64,000 bases of DNA from Scilla litardierei (Eukaryota; Streptophyta; Magnoliopsida; Asparagales; Asparagaceae), in the NCBI GenBank assembly GCA_030789695.1, contig CM061134.1, positions 67,245,486 through 67,309,485 on the forward strand. The letters run 5' to 3'. Of this stretch, positions 34,496 to 43,944 are shown piece by piece. How positions within the stretch are numbered: position 1 is the first letter of the stretch; each line of letters opens with the position of its first letter. Below the pieces are notes generated by a model. It worked only from the letters and a program-made list of their open reading frames with translations, was not told the origin of the DNA and did not search any database. The translations under genes and the position numbers were made by a program.

Positions 34496-37400
34496 TCAGC
34501 ACCTACGCATTCCCATAGAAGATAAGTGTTTGAAGAACACATCTCTGGGGATCGCCTTAGTAAGGGGATCCGCTATCATCTTATGCGTGGATATGTATCC
34601 TATGTCTACTTCCTTCCGTTTGTCATAGTCCTTTGCAAACTTGAATCGAATATCAATGTGTTTGGTCTTACAATGAAATTTAGGATCTTTGACATAGGCA
34701 ATCGAAGATTGACTATCACTGTATATAGGAACAGTGCTCGAGTCAGTGGCATCCGTCAGCCTGTCTAAGAATTTCCTAAGCCAAACAGCTTCTTGGACCG
34801 CCATGCCGAATGCTACAAATTCGGCTTCCATGGTTGATAGGGCGATGCAGGTTTGCTTCTTGCTGCTCCAGGATATTGCACCATTCCCGAGCAAGAAAAC
34901 AAAGCCTGAGGTAGATCTTCGCTCGTCGAGATCACCTGCCCAATCAGCATCGGTATAGCCTTCGAGTTTCAAGGTATTGACTTGATAGCACAACGCATAG
35001 TCCGCAGTCCCTTTGAGGTACCTTAATATCCTCTTCACCGCTTTCCAGTGTGCCTGTCCTGGGTTGGATTGGTAACGGCTTACCATACCAACAGCATAGC
35101 AAATGTCCGGTCCGGTACACATCATGGCGTACATCAGACTCCCGGCAGCACTGGAGTATGGAACCTTTTCCATAGCTTTCTTTTCTTTTGGATCTTTAGG
35201 ACACATTTCCAAACATAGACCCTCGCCTTTGCTTATTGGAGTATCAATTAGCTTGCAGTCCTGCATATTAAACCGAGCTAAAACTTTCTCTATATATGTC
35301 TCTTGAGAGAGAGAAAGAAGTTTCTTGGAACGATTCCTTGAGATCTTAACCCCAAGGATATATGCAGCTTCACCCATGTCTTTCATTTCAAAGACGGATG
35401 AAAGCCAAGCTTTGATATCCATGATAAGACGCTTATCATTTCTGGCTATAAGTATGTCATCTACATAAAGAGACATAATTACATACTTGTTCTTAATCCT
35501 CTTAATGTATACGCAGTTGTCTTCGTCGAGCATGGAGAAACCATACAACAAAACGACTTCTTGAAAGCGCATATACCACTGCCTTGAGGATTGTTTAAGA
35601 CCATATATGGATTTACAAAGTTTACAAACCTTATGTTTGTTTTCTTCTTGTACGAACCCGTTTGGTTGTTCCATGTAGATCTCCTCATCTAGTTCTCCGT
35701 TAAGAAAAGCAGTCTTTACATCCATCTGATGTAACTCGAGGTCCAAACAAGCCACCATTGCCAGAATTAAGCGAATGGAGGTAAAACGCACGACAGGAGA
35801 GAAAGTCTCTTCGTAGTCTATTCCTTCCTGTTGCGTGAAACCTTTCGCAACAAGGCGAGCTTTATATTTCTCGATGGAGCCATCAGCCTTATGCTTGATT
35901 TTGAGAATCCACTTGTTCCCAATGGCTCTACGTCCCTTAGGTAAATCAACCAAGTCCCAGACTTGGTTTGTTTTCATGGATTGAAGTTCTTCTTCCATCG
36001 CCGCTATCCATTTATCTTTAGCAGGGCATGTGACGGCCTGTTTGAAATTTGCAGGTTCGTCATCATCTTGTAGTAATGTCATGAATGTTTGAGGAAATTC
36101 ATCCTCAAATCTCAGAGGTGTTAGCCTCGTTCGATTACTACGTCTTGCTTGAGTTTGATCACTCCCACTTGGAATGACATCACTCCCACTTGGAATAACA
36201 TCACTCCCACTCGGAATAGGATTGGTATCGTTCGTATCATCCATAGGTGAAGTATGAGGGTCATTTTCCTCTTCACCAAGAATTCTCCCACTCGAACGTT
36301 CCGATCCTTCTTGATCCCAAGTCTCAAACAAGGATAAGTCTTGACTTATCTCACCCTGTCTTGGAAACTCATTTTCCAAGAAGACAACATTCCTCGATTC
36401 GAATTCTATTAGACCCTCATTGTCCTCTTGATCGACGAAAACATATCCTTTGGAGTTTTCAGCGTATCGGATGAAGATACACTTCCTCCCACGTGGCCCA
36501 AGTTTGCCATATTTGTGAGCGGATAAATGTGCGTAAGAGGCACAACCCCAAGGTTTTAGAATGCTTAAGTCTGGAGTTCTATTGTTCCACAACTCATAAG
36601 GAGTAGAACTTACCGACTTCGAGGGTACACGGTTTAAGATGAATGCTGCCGTCAATAATGCATCACCCCAAAAGGTGATGGACAAATTTGCCTGAGACAT
36701 CATTGATCGGACCATTTCCATCAATGTCTTATTTCTTCTTTCCGCAACACCGTTTTGTTGCGGAGTATAAGGCATAGTTATTTGATGAACTATGCCTTTT
36801 TCATTACAGAGTTCCTTAAAACTCGTTGATTGATATTCTCCACCCCGATCGGTTCGCAAGAACTTTATCTTGCGATCTAGTTGATTTTCCACTAAACTCA
36901 TATAGTTTTTGAAGCAAGATAAAGCTTCATGTTTGTGGGAAATCAAATAAATGTGACCGAAACGGGTGAAGTCATCAATGAAGGTGATGAAATAGGACTT
37001 CCCGCGTCTTGTCTTAACATTCATTGGACCGCAAATGTCCGAATGGATAAGCTGTAATGGAACTTCGGCCCTTGTGCCAGTTCCAAACGGCTTGCGACAA
37101 GTTTTCCCTACAAGACAATGTTCGCAAGTTGACATTTCAACTTTTGAAACATTAGATAGCAAGCCACTTTTGGCAAGTCTATCCATTCTAGTTGGTCCAA
37201 TGTGACCAAGTCTTGCATGCCAACAAATGATCTCAGATTCAGAATTAGAAGCATTTGTCAAATGGAAACTTTCATTAATAGAAGAAGAATCATCATACAT
37301 AGTGTTTAAAACAATCAATCCATTACAAACATTACCCGACCCAACTAAAGAACTATTACAAACAAGGTCAACATTTTGTTCATAGAACCTCCATTCATAA

Positions 37401-37546
37401 CCTAAAGACATTAACATGACCACGGATACGATATTCCTTCGAATATCTGGAGAAAAGAGGACGTCGTGCAATAATAGAGTCCGGCCGTTGTCGAGAACTA
37501 GCTTGCATCTGGAGAAAAGAGGACGTCGTGCACTTTCTTTTGCCAC
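34496..37546 (-). CDS. pol: E5 Pol: integrase, reverse transcriptase, RNase H
   Basis: A single open frame of 1016 codons. Order: remnant of the protease C-terminus (HDVLFSPDIRRNIVSV, residues 26-42), integrase HHCC finger (WHARLGHIG, CEHCLVGK, about 130-180), core with D, D and E visible (HSDICGPM, LRTDRGGEY, QQNGVAERRNK), RT with QMDVKTAFLNGELDEEIYM and SLYVDDILIA, and RNase H (YTDADWAGD, STMEAEF, YSDSQSS). All catalytic residues I can identify are present. The listed Met is probably not natural: it lies inside a duplication that removed the protease active site, and the frame differs from gag with a 49-nt overlap. The enzymes would act in the particle. Confidence 0.9.
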   Translation of the reverse strand: MAKESARRPLFSRCKLVLDNGRTLLLHDVLFSPDIRRNIVSVVMLMSLGYEWRFYEQNVDLVCNSSLVGSGNVCNGLIVLNTMYDDSSSINESFHLTNASNSESEIICWHARLGHIGPTRMDRLAKSGLLSNVSKVEMSTCEHCLVGKTCRKPFGTGTRAEVPLQLIHSDICGPMNVKTRRGKSYFITFIDDFTRFGHIYLISHKHEALSCFKNYMSLVENQLDRKIKFLRTDRGGEYQSTSFKELCNEKGIVHQITMPYTPQQNGVAERRNKTLMEMVRSMMSQANLSITFWGDALLTAAFILNRVPSKSVSSTPYELWNNRTPDLSILKPWGCASYAHLSAHKYGKLGPRGRKCIFIRYAENSKGYVFVDQEDNEGLIEFESRNVVFLENEFPRQGEISQDLSLFETWDQEGSERSSGRILGEEENDPHTSPMDDTNDTNPIPSGSDVIPSGSDVIPSGSDQTQARRSNRTRLTPLRFEDEFPQTFMTLLQDDDEPANFKQAVTCPAKDKWIAAMEEELQSMKTNQVWDLVDLPKGRRAIGNKWILKIKHKADGSIEKYKARLVAKGFTQQEGIDYEETFSPVVRFTSIRLILAMVACLDLELHQMDVKTAFLNGELDEEIYMEQPNGFVQEENKHKVCKLCKSIYGLKQSSRQWYMRFQEVVLLYGFSMLDEDNCVYIKRIKNKYVIMSLYVDDILIARNDKRLIMDIKAWLSSVFEMKDMGEAAYILGVKISRNRSKKLLSLSQETYIEKVLARFNMQDCKLIDTPISKGEGLCLEMCPKDPKEKKAMEKVPYSSAAGSLMYAMMCTGPDICYAVGMVSRYQSNPGQAHWKAVKRILRYLKGTADYALCYQVNTLKLEGYTDADWAGDLDERRSTSGFVFLLGNGAISWSSKKQTCIALSTMEAEFVAFGMAVQEAVWLRKFLDRLTDATDSSTVPIYSDSQSSIAYVKDPKFHCKTKHIDIRFKFAKDYDKRKEVDIGYISTHKMIADPLTKAIPRDVFFKHLSSMGMRRC
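37445..37532. repeat. 26-bp direct repeat at the E5 gag/pol junction
   Basis: Positions 37445-37470 and 37507-37532 are identical. In pol the repeat encodes the HDVLFSPD segment of the protease; the second copy places the same codons at the end of gag. Zinc-knuckle and protease active-site sequences that should lie between are missing. Confidence 0.85.
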
Positions 37547-38313
37547 TTTTTGTTCTTAGTCTTCTTTGAGGTTTCCGGTTCTTGCTTTCGTTCGTTCATA
37601 AACCTTAAGCGTTTATCCTTCCGCTTCTTTCCTCTATGTGAGGAACTAGCGGCCATGTGCACTTCGGCACTAGGTTTTGCGGCTTGAATCCGCTCTTCCT
37701 CGAGTTCGAGGTGTTTGGATACATCGCTTAAAGTTTTAATGCACTCATTATGAGCGAGGTGTATTTTCATGTTATCCCAGCTATCTGGGAGTGAACGAAT
37801 GACTGCTTGGATCTGCTGTTCGTCAGACAGCGTAAGACCCGCATCCTTCAATTCAGCTATGAGATTCGCCATGTGGCGGAGATGCTTTTTCATAGATTGA
37901 TCTCGCCGCATTTTGTACGAATCAAATTGAATATTTAAGGAGCGGAGTTTGGTGACCGAAGTTCCACCAAACTTTATTTCTAGCCCAGACCATATGTCTT
38001 TGGCTAGGTCGAATTCCCGAAATAGACGCATTATGTCATTGTCCATTGTGGACAATAACGTAATACGTGCTATTTTGTTCTTTCGAGTCCAAGTCTCATA
38101 AGCTTCTCGGTCCCTCTTGTGTTGGGCCGTATTGCCCAACTCAGGTTCTTCCATTACGTTTTGGAGTGTTTCAAGCACATCTTGCTCATCCAAAACATAT
38201 TGGATTTTTATTGACCAAAGTTTATAATTGTCGCTGTTGAGCTTCTCACCTTTGTTAAGCTCGGCGACAATGTTCTTAGAAGCGGTAGACATATTCGAAT
38301 CAAAAAACTGCAA
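37498..38313 (-). CDS. gag: E5 Gag, lacking the zinc knuckle
   Basis: 271 codons, open. A typical copia Gag core is present (LNSDNYKLWSIKIQYVL near residue 30, TRKNKIARITLLSTMDNDI, LRSLNIQFDSYKMRRDQSMKKHLRHMANL, IRSLPDSWDNM). The C-terminus is basic (RGKKRKDKRLRF). It ends in VHDVLFSPDAS, a copy of protease sequence in a Gag frame, caused by the 26-bp repeat. The CCHC nucleocapsid motif usual in this family is absent. Met 8 (MSTASKN) may be the natural start. Confidence 0.85.
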   Translation of the reverse strand: MQFFDSNMSTASKNIVAELNKGEKLNSDNYKLWSIKIQYVLDEQDVLETLQNVMEEPELGNTAQHKRDREAYETWTRKNKIARITLLSTMDNDIMRLFREFDLAKDIWSGLEIKFGGTSVTKLRSLNIQFDSYKMRRDQSMKKHLRHMANLIAELKDAGLTLSDEQQIQAVIRSLPDSWDNMKIHLAHNECIKTLSDVSKHLELEEERIQAAKPSAEVHMAASSSHRGKKRKDKRLRFMNERKQEPETSKKTKNKKWQKKVHDVLFSPDAS

Positions 38314-39191
38314 AGAAAATGAAAACCACGATTAAAATTCTATACATAAAGTTTCGATTCTTTAAACACTTGATAAGTTCCTTGGATGTGCTGAAATGTT
38401 ACTCTAGAATCGAGAAGTTCACTACGTTCCCAACTACCATCTAGAAGTAACTTTCAAAGTATCCCTCTTAATTATCTCATGTAAAAAGAAATCATAAATG
38501 ATACACGTCTGGTACCAGCAGCGGAAAAATACTTTTGAAAAACATATCTTTCAAAATGGAATAGGTGAGAATTTGCGCAAAGAATTTTAGCGCAACAATT
38601 GCCAAGCCACGAGACCTGTTCTACACACCCATGGGTTAGATAACCATGTCCGGATCGTGGTAGGACTTGGAATTCTAAATTGCGCTATCCCGATTAAGGA
38701 CGGGACATAACCTATTTGAAAACACCTTTTTCAAAAAATTTGAAATACATTGGCTAATCTCCGTAGAGTAGAGCACAACGTCATAAGTACATTGGCTAAT
38801 CTCCGTAGAGTAGAGCACAATGACATGGCTAATCTCGCATGAAGTAGAGCACTATGGCTAATCTTCAAGGAGTAGAGCCCAAAAAAAAAACTTTATAAAA
38901 TAAGAGCAGACGACTGTCGTTAGCCCCGTATGGGCTAGTCGGCACATTCACGTTTGACCAAGGCCTTTTGACACCCCGTATGGGCTAGTCGGCAAATTCG
39001 TGATCGACCAAGACCTTTTGCCAGATTGGTCGACCAAAACACCCAAATTGGTCGACCAAAAATTGGTCTACATCATTCCTGGCCAGGGCCCCTGCCCTGG
39101 CCGAGGCTGGCCAAGGGCCGGCCAAGGGCCTCTGCCCTGGCCGGCCAGGGGCGGCCTGCGGCAGCCCTGGCCTAGGCCAGAGGCCGGCTAA
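38314..39191 (-). other. E5 5' leader with tandem repeats and palindromes
   Basis: No primer site for initiator tRNA-Met is found beside the 5' LTR. Instead the leader has four diverged copies of a word containing TGGCTAATCT and GTAGAGCAC (38747-38880, first period 42 bp), two copies of a 50-bp unit starting CCCCGTATGG (38924 and 38974), the palindrome TTGGTCGACCAA twice (39026-39037, 39048-39059) and a GC-rich CCTGGCC/GGCCAGG tract (39080-39190). It resembles U3-type sequence of another element rather than a leader. Confidence 0.65.
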
Positions 39192-39797
39192 TGTAGGAAC
39201 CTGTCAAAACAGCGTTAGGATCGATAAATGAAGTTGAGACTTACGCTTGCGTATGCGGCACGGTAGTCTCGAAACTTCACCTTCGGATTCGCCACGACGG
39301 ATCGAGTCTTCTCACGAACGGAGTAAGGCTACTAAATCCACAATCTAAATCTCTACTTTTAGATTAAGAACTTGGATAAAGAGAGAGGAAGGATTTCGGT
39401 AGAGCTTCGCTAGAATGAAATGCAAGGCAAGAATACCATGCAAAAGTGTTAGGAAATGGCTAAGCCTTGGGTCTTATTTATAGCCCCCAAGGTAGTTATT
39501 TTAGGAGTAATTGTTCCTTTGGAACAATTTAACTAAAGTGTACCATCATACATGGCACATTATAAGCTTAAGTTGTACCATATGCATGGTACAACATAAG
39601 CTTAAGATATTCCCCCTTTATTAGCCATATGTCGCATGCACTTATGCACGTAAAATGCCACTTTCCCATTAATCTAGAGATCCTCTCCGCAAGGGAACAG
39701 ATTCCCTTTGCACACGACTTCGTGTACGCGACGTTCAAGGTCTGTATTCCCTCGTACATCCCCTACAAGGGTGTACAAACGTCATCAATATCCAACA
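39192..39797 (-). repeat. E5 5' LTR
   Basis: 606 bp, partner of 32834-33439. TATAAATA on the minus strand is at 39475-39482. The open frames on either strand within it are short and unsupported. Confidence 0.9.
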
Positions 39798-40019
39798 CAA
39801 CTTGGACAGAGAAGTACTCTGCTCGGCCCGAGTCATCTGCATTTTTATCAATTATCTGACATTTTGCCCATTTCGAATTGCAGGTCCTCTACGCTGACGT
39901 CAGTGGCAGTAGCACGGACTAGCATGGGGGATCATCTGCCCGTCCGCATTAGTCGCTCCTACGGTACACTCGTTCCCTGCTCTCTTTTCATACCGTAGCT
40001 TTCTACTACACGCAGCACT

Positions 40020-42242
40020 ATGGTTCTCACACGTGGATCTATCACACCCCTCGCTCGCGAGAAGAGACCATCTTTTGGCGCGTCCTTTTCCCGTCCACTG
40101 TCGTGCACACACCACTTCCACTACCACTACCTCTGCCACTGTCACCACCACTACCTCTGCCATCCCTACCACCACCGTACCATCCCATCAGCTGATATCC
40201 CCTCCACCTCTGTCTCCACCACGGCTACCTCATTACCCCCACCCAGCGATGACCCCACCGCCCACATTCCCACACATTGCATCACTTTCTGCGATGGCAC
40301 TCACAGAGCGTGATACTTTAGGATCCACCAGCGCCGCCTTGTGCCTACTGTCTTCATAGACGTGCCAGCTCTTAGGTCACTAGGCATCCTCCAGGGAGTG
40401 TACCGCCTGTACCGAGCGATTGGTTTCGACCGATTCCTCGGTGTCCACACCTCCACTTACACACGCCTGTCCCTCGAGGGTCTTAGCTCCCTTGCTTTCA
40501 CCGCAACAGGTGACGGCATCACCTTTCGACTCCTAAATCACAATTACACTGTCACTTTTGATATGATCCGAGATTATTTTCACTTTCCCGTCGTCCCTGA
40601 TCCTAGGGTAGCTTTTTCACCTACCGTCGACCTTGATGACTTTGCTGCGCGCACCTTTTGGGAGCGCATTTTTGGCCTACCTGAGTACCACCCTAGCCGG
40701 GTGAAAGCATCGTGCATAGTGAACCCTTGCCTTTGCTACGCCCAGAGACACCTAGCATGCACACTCTTCTGCAGACCGGAGGTCGGGACTATGTCCCTTC
40801 CTGAGCTTACCCATCTTTGGGGTATGACCCGACCTCTTAGATTCCACCCGGATGGCTCTGTGAGACCATTCATGCTCTTTGACGCAGCCCACTGGCTATG
40901 TCAGTGCCTCTACCAGACTGCCACCACATTCCATTCCACCGATATCTGCTGCGGTGGTTTCTTTACTATCTTTGCTAGGATGCTAGGTATCCCCATCCCA
41001 GCTGACTTGCACCGCCCTCCTGGCCCGACACGCCTTACCATTGGCATGCTCGAGCACATGCATATCATCCATCCTTATGGTGCTCTTCACTGGCGTTACA
41101 TAGTAGGTACCGGCCACGATCCCCACATGGTCCTCCCAGCCCCTCACCTGACTCATATACCCGCCGTCCAGCTTGACTGGATGATTCCTCCAGTTTTCCC
41201 ACTCCCTCCCATTCACGATCTCGAGCCCCCTGGAGCTCCGGTTGAGGCACCTATCGATGACCCGGACCTAATCTCCTCGGAGTTCGAGATGCTCAACATA
41301 ACTGCTCTTATCACCGACCTCCCTGTTCCTCCAGCTCACCCATCTTCAGGAGCCGCCGCTTCCACCGCTGTATATTCCACCTCTACCGTCATCGAGTCCT
41401 CGGGGACTGTCCTCACTTCCTTCCCCGAGACTCAGATCTCTTCTGTCGCTATATCGGTGCCAGAGGGCACCGATTTTCCTTTTTCTGACGACGTTATAGA
41501 TTTAGATGCTCCTTCGCACGATCCTGTCCCCACTCTCCCCCTCTTTCGGAGCTTATTTCTTCATCTCCTCCTGCTGGCACCTCCTCCTCCTCGCCCACGG
41601 CCATTTTCACGGAGTCTGTCTCGACGTCTGTCCACACCTCTGTGTCGACGACAGCTCTATTTTTTCCCCCTAGATTTACTTACGAGCTCACCCTCACCTA
41701 CCTTCCGCACCCAGCTCGGTGCCTCAGTTGCGCCGGGCCGCTTTCAGCGAGTAGTGACTTACAGACATCCCACCAGTGCCCCACCCGACTCCAGCACTTC
41801 TGACTCTCGCCTTACCGCTTTAGAGCAGTTGACTTCCCGCTTACAGCGGGATTTCGATGATTTTCTCGTCCAGACTAGGACACATAGATCGAGAGTTGAG
41901 TCGGATCTATTATCCATCATAGACCTTCTTCGGCAGCGGGGCCCGCCCACTGTCATACTTGCTCACGCACCACCTACCAGGCCAGACACTATGACCACCT
42001 CCGCACCACTTAGTGCTTCACTTCCCCAGGCTTCTGCATAGCCTGTTTCTACCACCTGTGAGTCGTCGGTCACAGTCGATCCACTCTCTGCCCTCGTATT
42101 ATTTACTGCTGAGCCCTCCACCTCCACCATAGACCTCACCACCGGTTCCCCTCCAGCATTTCAACCTGATCTTCCACCGACCACCCCGGGTTCACAGCAG
42201 TGGGACCCATCACCACCCCTAGAGGGTGGTGCCTCTGCTTGA
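40020..42242 (+). pseudogene. E3 second ORF, Athila ORF/env-like protein
   Basis: A single 741-codon frame with two nonsense codons, TGA at 40311-40313 and TAG at 42039-42041. A Thr/Ser-rich N-terminus is followed by the core from about 40314: FRIHQRRLVPTVFIDVPALRSL, VYRLYRAIGFDRFL, YTRLSLEGLSSLAF, GITFRLLNHNYTVTFDMI, then GMTRPLRFHPDGS and CCGGFFTIFARMLGIP. After a Pro- and Ser-rich linker a charged helical segment (ALEQLTSRLQRDFDDFLVQ) ends the protein. It resembles the Athila ORF-1 family (Pfam PF03078 from memory, unchecked); function unknown. No clear signal peptide or membrane segment was seen, so env-like is a positional name only. Confidence 0.7.
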
Positions 42243-42316
42243 TATAGTCCATCCCAGTCTTTGCCTCCACTATACCCATTGTGCCCATTTGTCTCTACGG
42301 GGCCCTACTTTTATAC

Positions 42317-42507
42317 AGCTTGGGGGAGGACCCACGCATGCATCATCTTTCATATTGCATTACATCATATCATTTTTTTATTTTTTATTTTTCTTTTATT
42401 ATATAGCTTTAATTTTCTTTCCCCACCCACACCACCCCTTTAGCATCATCTCCCGCTCACGAGCTTTTTCTTAGCAGTGAGGACACTGCTAGGTTTAGCT
42501 TGGGGGA
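42317..42507 (+). other. E3 internal polypurine-like tracts, one with AGGA hairpin
   Basis: AGCTTGGGGGA occurs at 42317-42327 and 42497-42507. The second is preceded, five bases upstream, by a perfect 8-bp hairpin, TAGCAGTG (42472-42479) and CACTGCTA (42484-42491), with loop AGGA. The arrangement copies the terminal tract of this element. Confidence 0.65.
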
Positions 42508-43906
42508 TGAGCGCTCCTGCTTTATTTTTATTTTTACTTTTTCATTTTTCCTCACTTATTTTCAGTTTTATTTTACTTTTTCACCACTTTCCCACCTCGT
42601 TTTATTTTTTCTCATTTTGCATCATATTTTAAGTTTTTCTCCATGCATGCATATCTTTTTATCCGTTTTCCCTTTTTCTCTGTTTCTTTTTTATTTTTTG
42701 CTAAGGATGGTCCACATGGTGATATCTCTCTAGGCTTTATTAGTTTTTGCGATGCTGATCTCTTTGACATGCTATTAGAGTTAATTTCAGTTTTATTATC
42801 TATATGCATGCTCTTCTTTTGATGATCTGTCTGATGCAATACCTGAAATGAATTGAAAATCAATTGCATGAACTAGTATTTAGTATGATTTATGTTGGGA
42901 AACGCACCCAGGTTCACACATCACTAGAACACTTAGAGCACCTGCTTTCTTATCTTATTCACTTCTGTTTGCATGCCTGCTGATGATGTGATTATTACCA
43001 CATGCCATTTTCAGTATTCAATTAGAAAAGTGAAAATATCCGTGCTATATGTGAGTTTAGTTAGAGTTTTATTTTATCAAACTGATATGCACCATCTTAT
43101 GAGTGAACCGAGAGTCCTATTATCTTCCTTCTCCACATATCTATTTTATCTCTACATATCAGTTGGTTACACCCCCGTAGTTACTTTACCGCATGCCACT
43201 TCCCAAATATGAAAAGAAAAAGAATAGCTTCAAAAAAACATTTGTGTATATTCATTTCTAAAAAAAGAGAGAAAGAAAATGAATAAATACGGTTTTATTT
43301 CATTTCATTAGAAGCTATTAATTATTCTGGGAAGAAAAATTATATTCCATATCATTTTCATTGATGCGACACCTCAAGCTAAGCTTAGGGGGGTAAACCA
43401 ACTGATCATACGAGTGAGCTTGACAGTAGAGTGGAGACGGTGCACATTGGGAAGATTTTATAAAACCCAAACTTTATGAATTACTTTAGTTTTGGAGATT
43501 TTTCATGTATCTAATTGAATATCTGAATGGCATGATCTTTCCTATTCTTTATTGCATGTTGTATGAATCTTTTGTGCTCCTAGTGTATTTGTGATTAAAA
43601 GGGCGTTGCCAACTCTTTTATACTAGACTCTAGGGATTGCATGAGATTGATATGATTTGACGGTGTTATTTCAGTAGATCCCTATTCTTTGCCTTTATTG
43701 CATGTCATATGATATATAAAGCTAGAAATTACAAATAGCACGTATGTTTAGCACTCAGAGCATCGTGATAGACTTTTTAAGCCTGAGATCTGACCGACCG
43801 TGCTTAGCACTTTCCTCTTACCTCTCTCTTTTTGTTTATCATTCCTATTTATTTTCATTTTTCTTATTTTCGTTTTATTTTCCTCCCGGCGTACCGATTA
43901 TTCGTC
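42508..43906. other. E3 3' region, no gene seen
   Basis: AT-rich, with T-rich runs that give short Phe-rich frames on both strands. A degenerate tract AGCTTAGGGGGG is at about 43379. No coding sequence is supported. Confidence 0.5.
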
Positions 43907-43944
43907 TTCCTCGAGGACGAGTAAGAGGTAAGCTTGGGGGATTT
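43907..43944 (+). other. E3 polypurine tract with AGGA hairpin
   Basis: Arms TTCCTCG (43907-43913) and CGAGTAA (43918-43924), one mismatch, loop AGGA, then six bases and AGCTTGGGGGA (43931-43941) directly before the 3' LTR. It is the plus-strand primer region of E3. Confidence 0.75.

Larger units (their letters stand above)
32834..39797 (-). mobile_element. E5: Ty1/copia element, nearly complete
   Basis: Both LTRs are 606 bp, and the flanking CAACT (32829-32833 and 39798-39802) is perfect. By eye the LTRs differ at about 11 positions, so this is a young insertion. On the minus strand the order is 5' LTR, an unusual 878-bp leader, gag, pol, about 1 kb of 3' region, polypurine tract and 3' LTR. 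It interrupts the putative intron of the E3 second gene. The lineage within copia is not resolved (Tork- or Ivana-like). Confidence 0.9.

Noticed and set aside
40341..42041. Reading the E3 second ORF as starting at 40341
   Set aside because: The codon there is GTG and family-like residues (FRIHQRRL) continue upstream past one TGA; the ATG at 40020 in the same frame is preferred.
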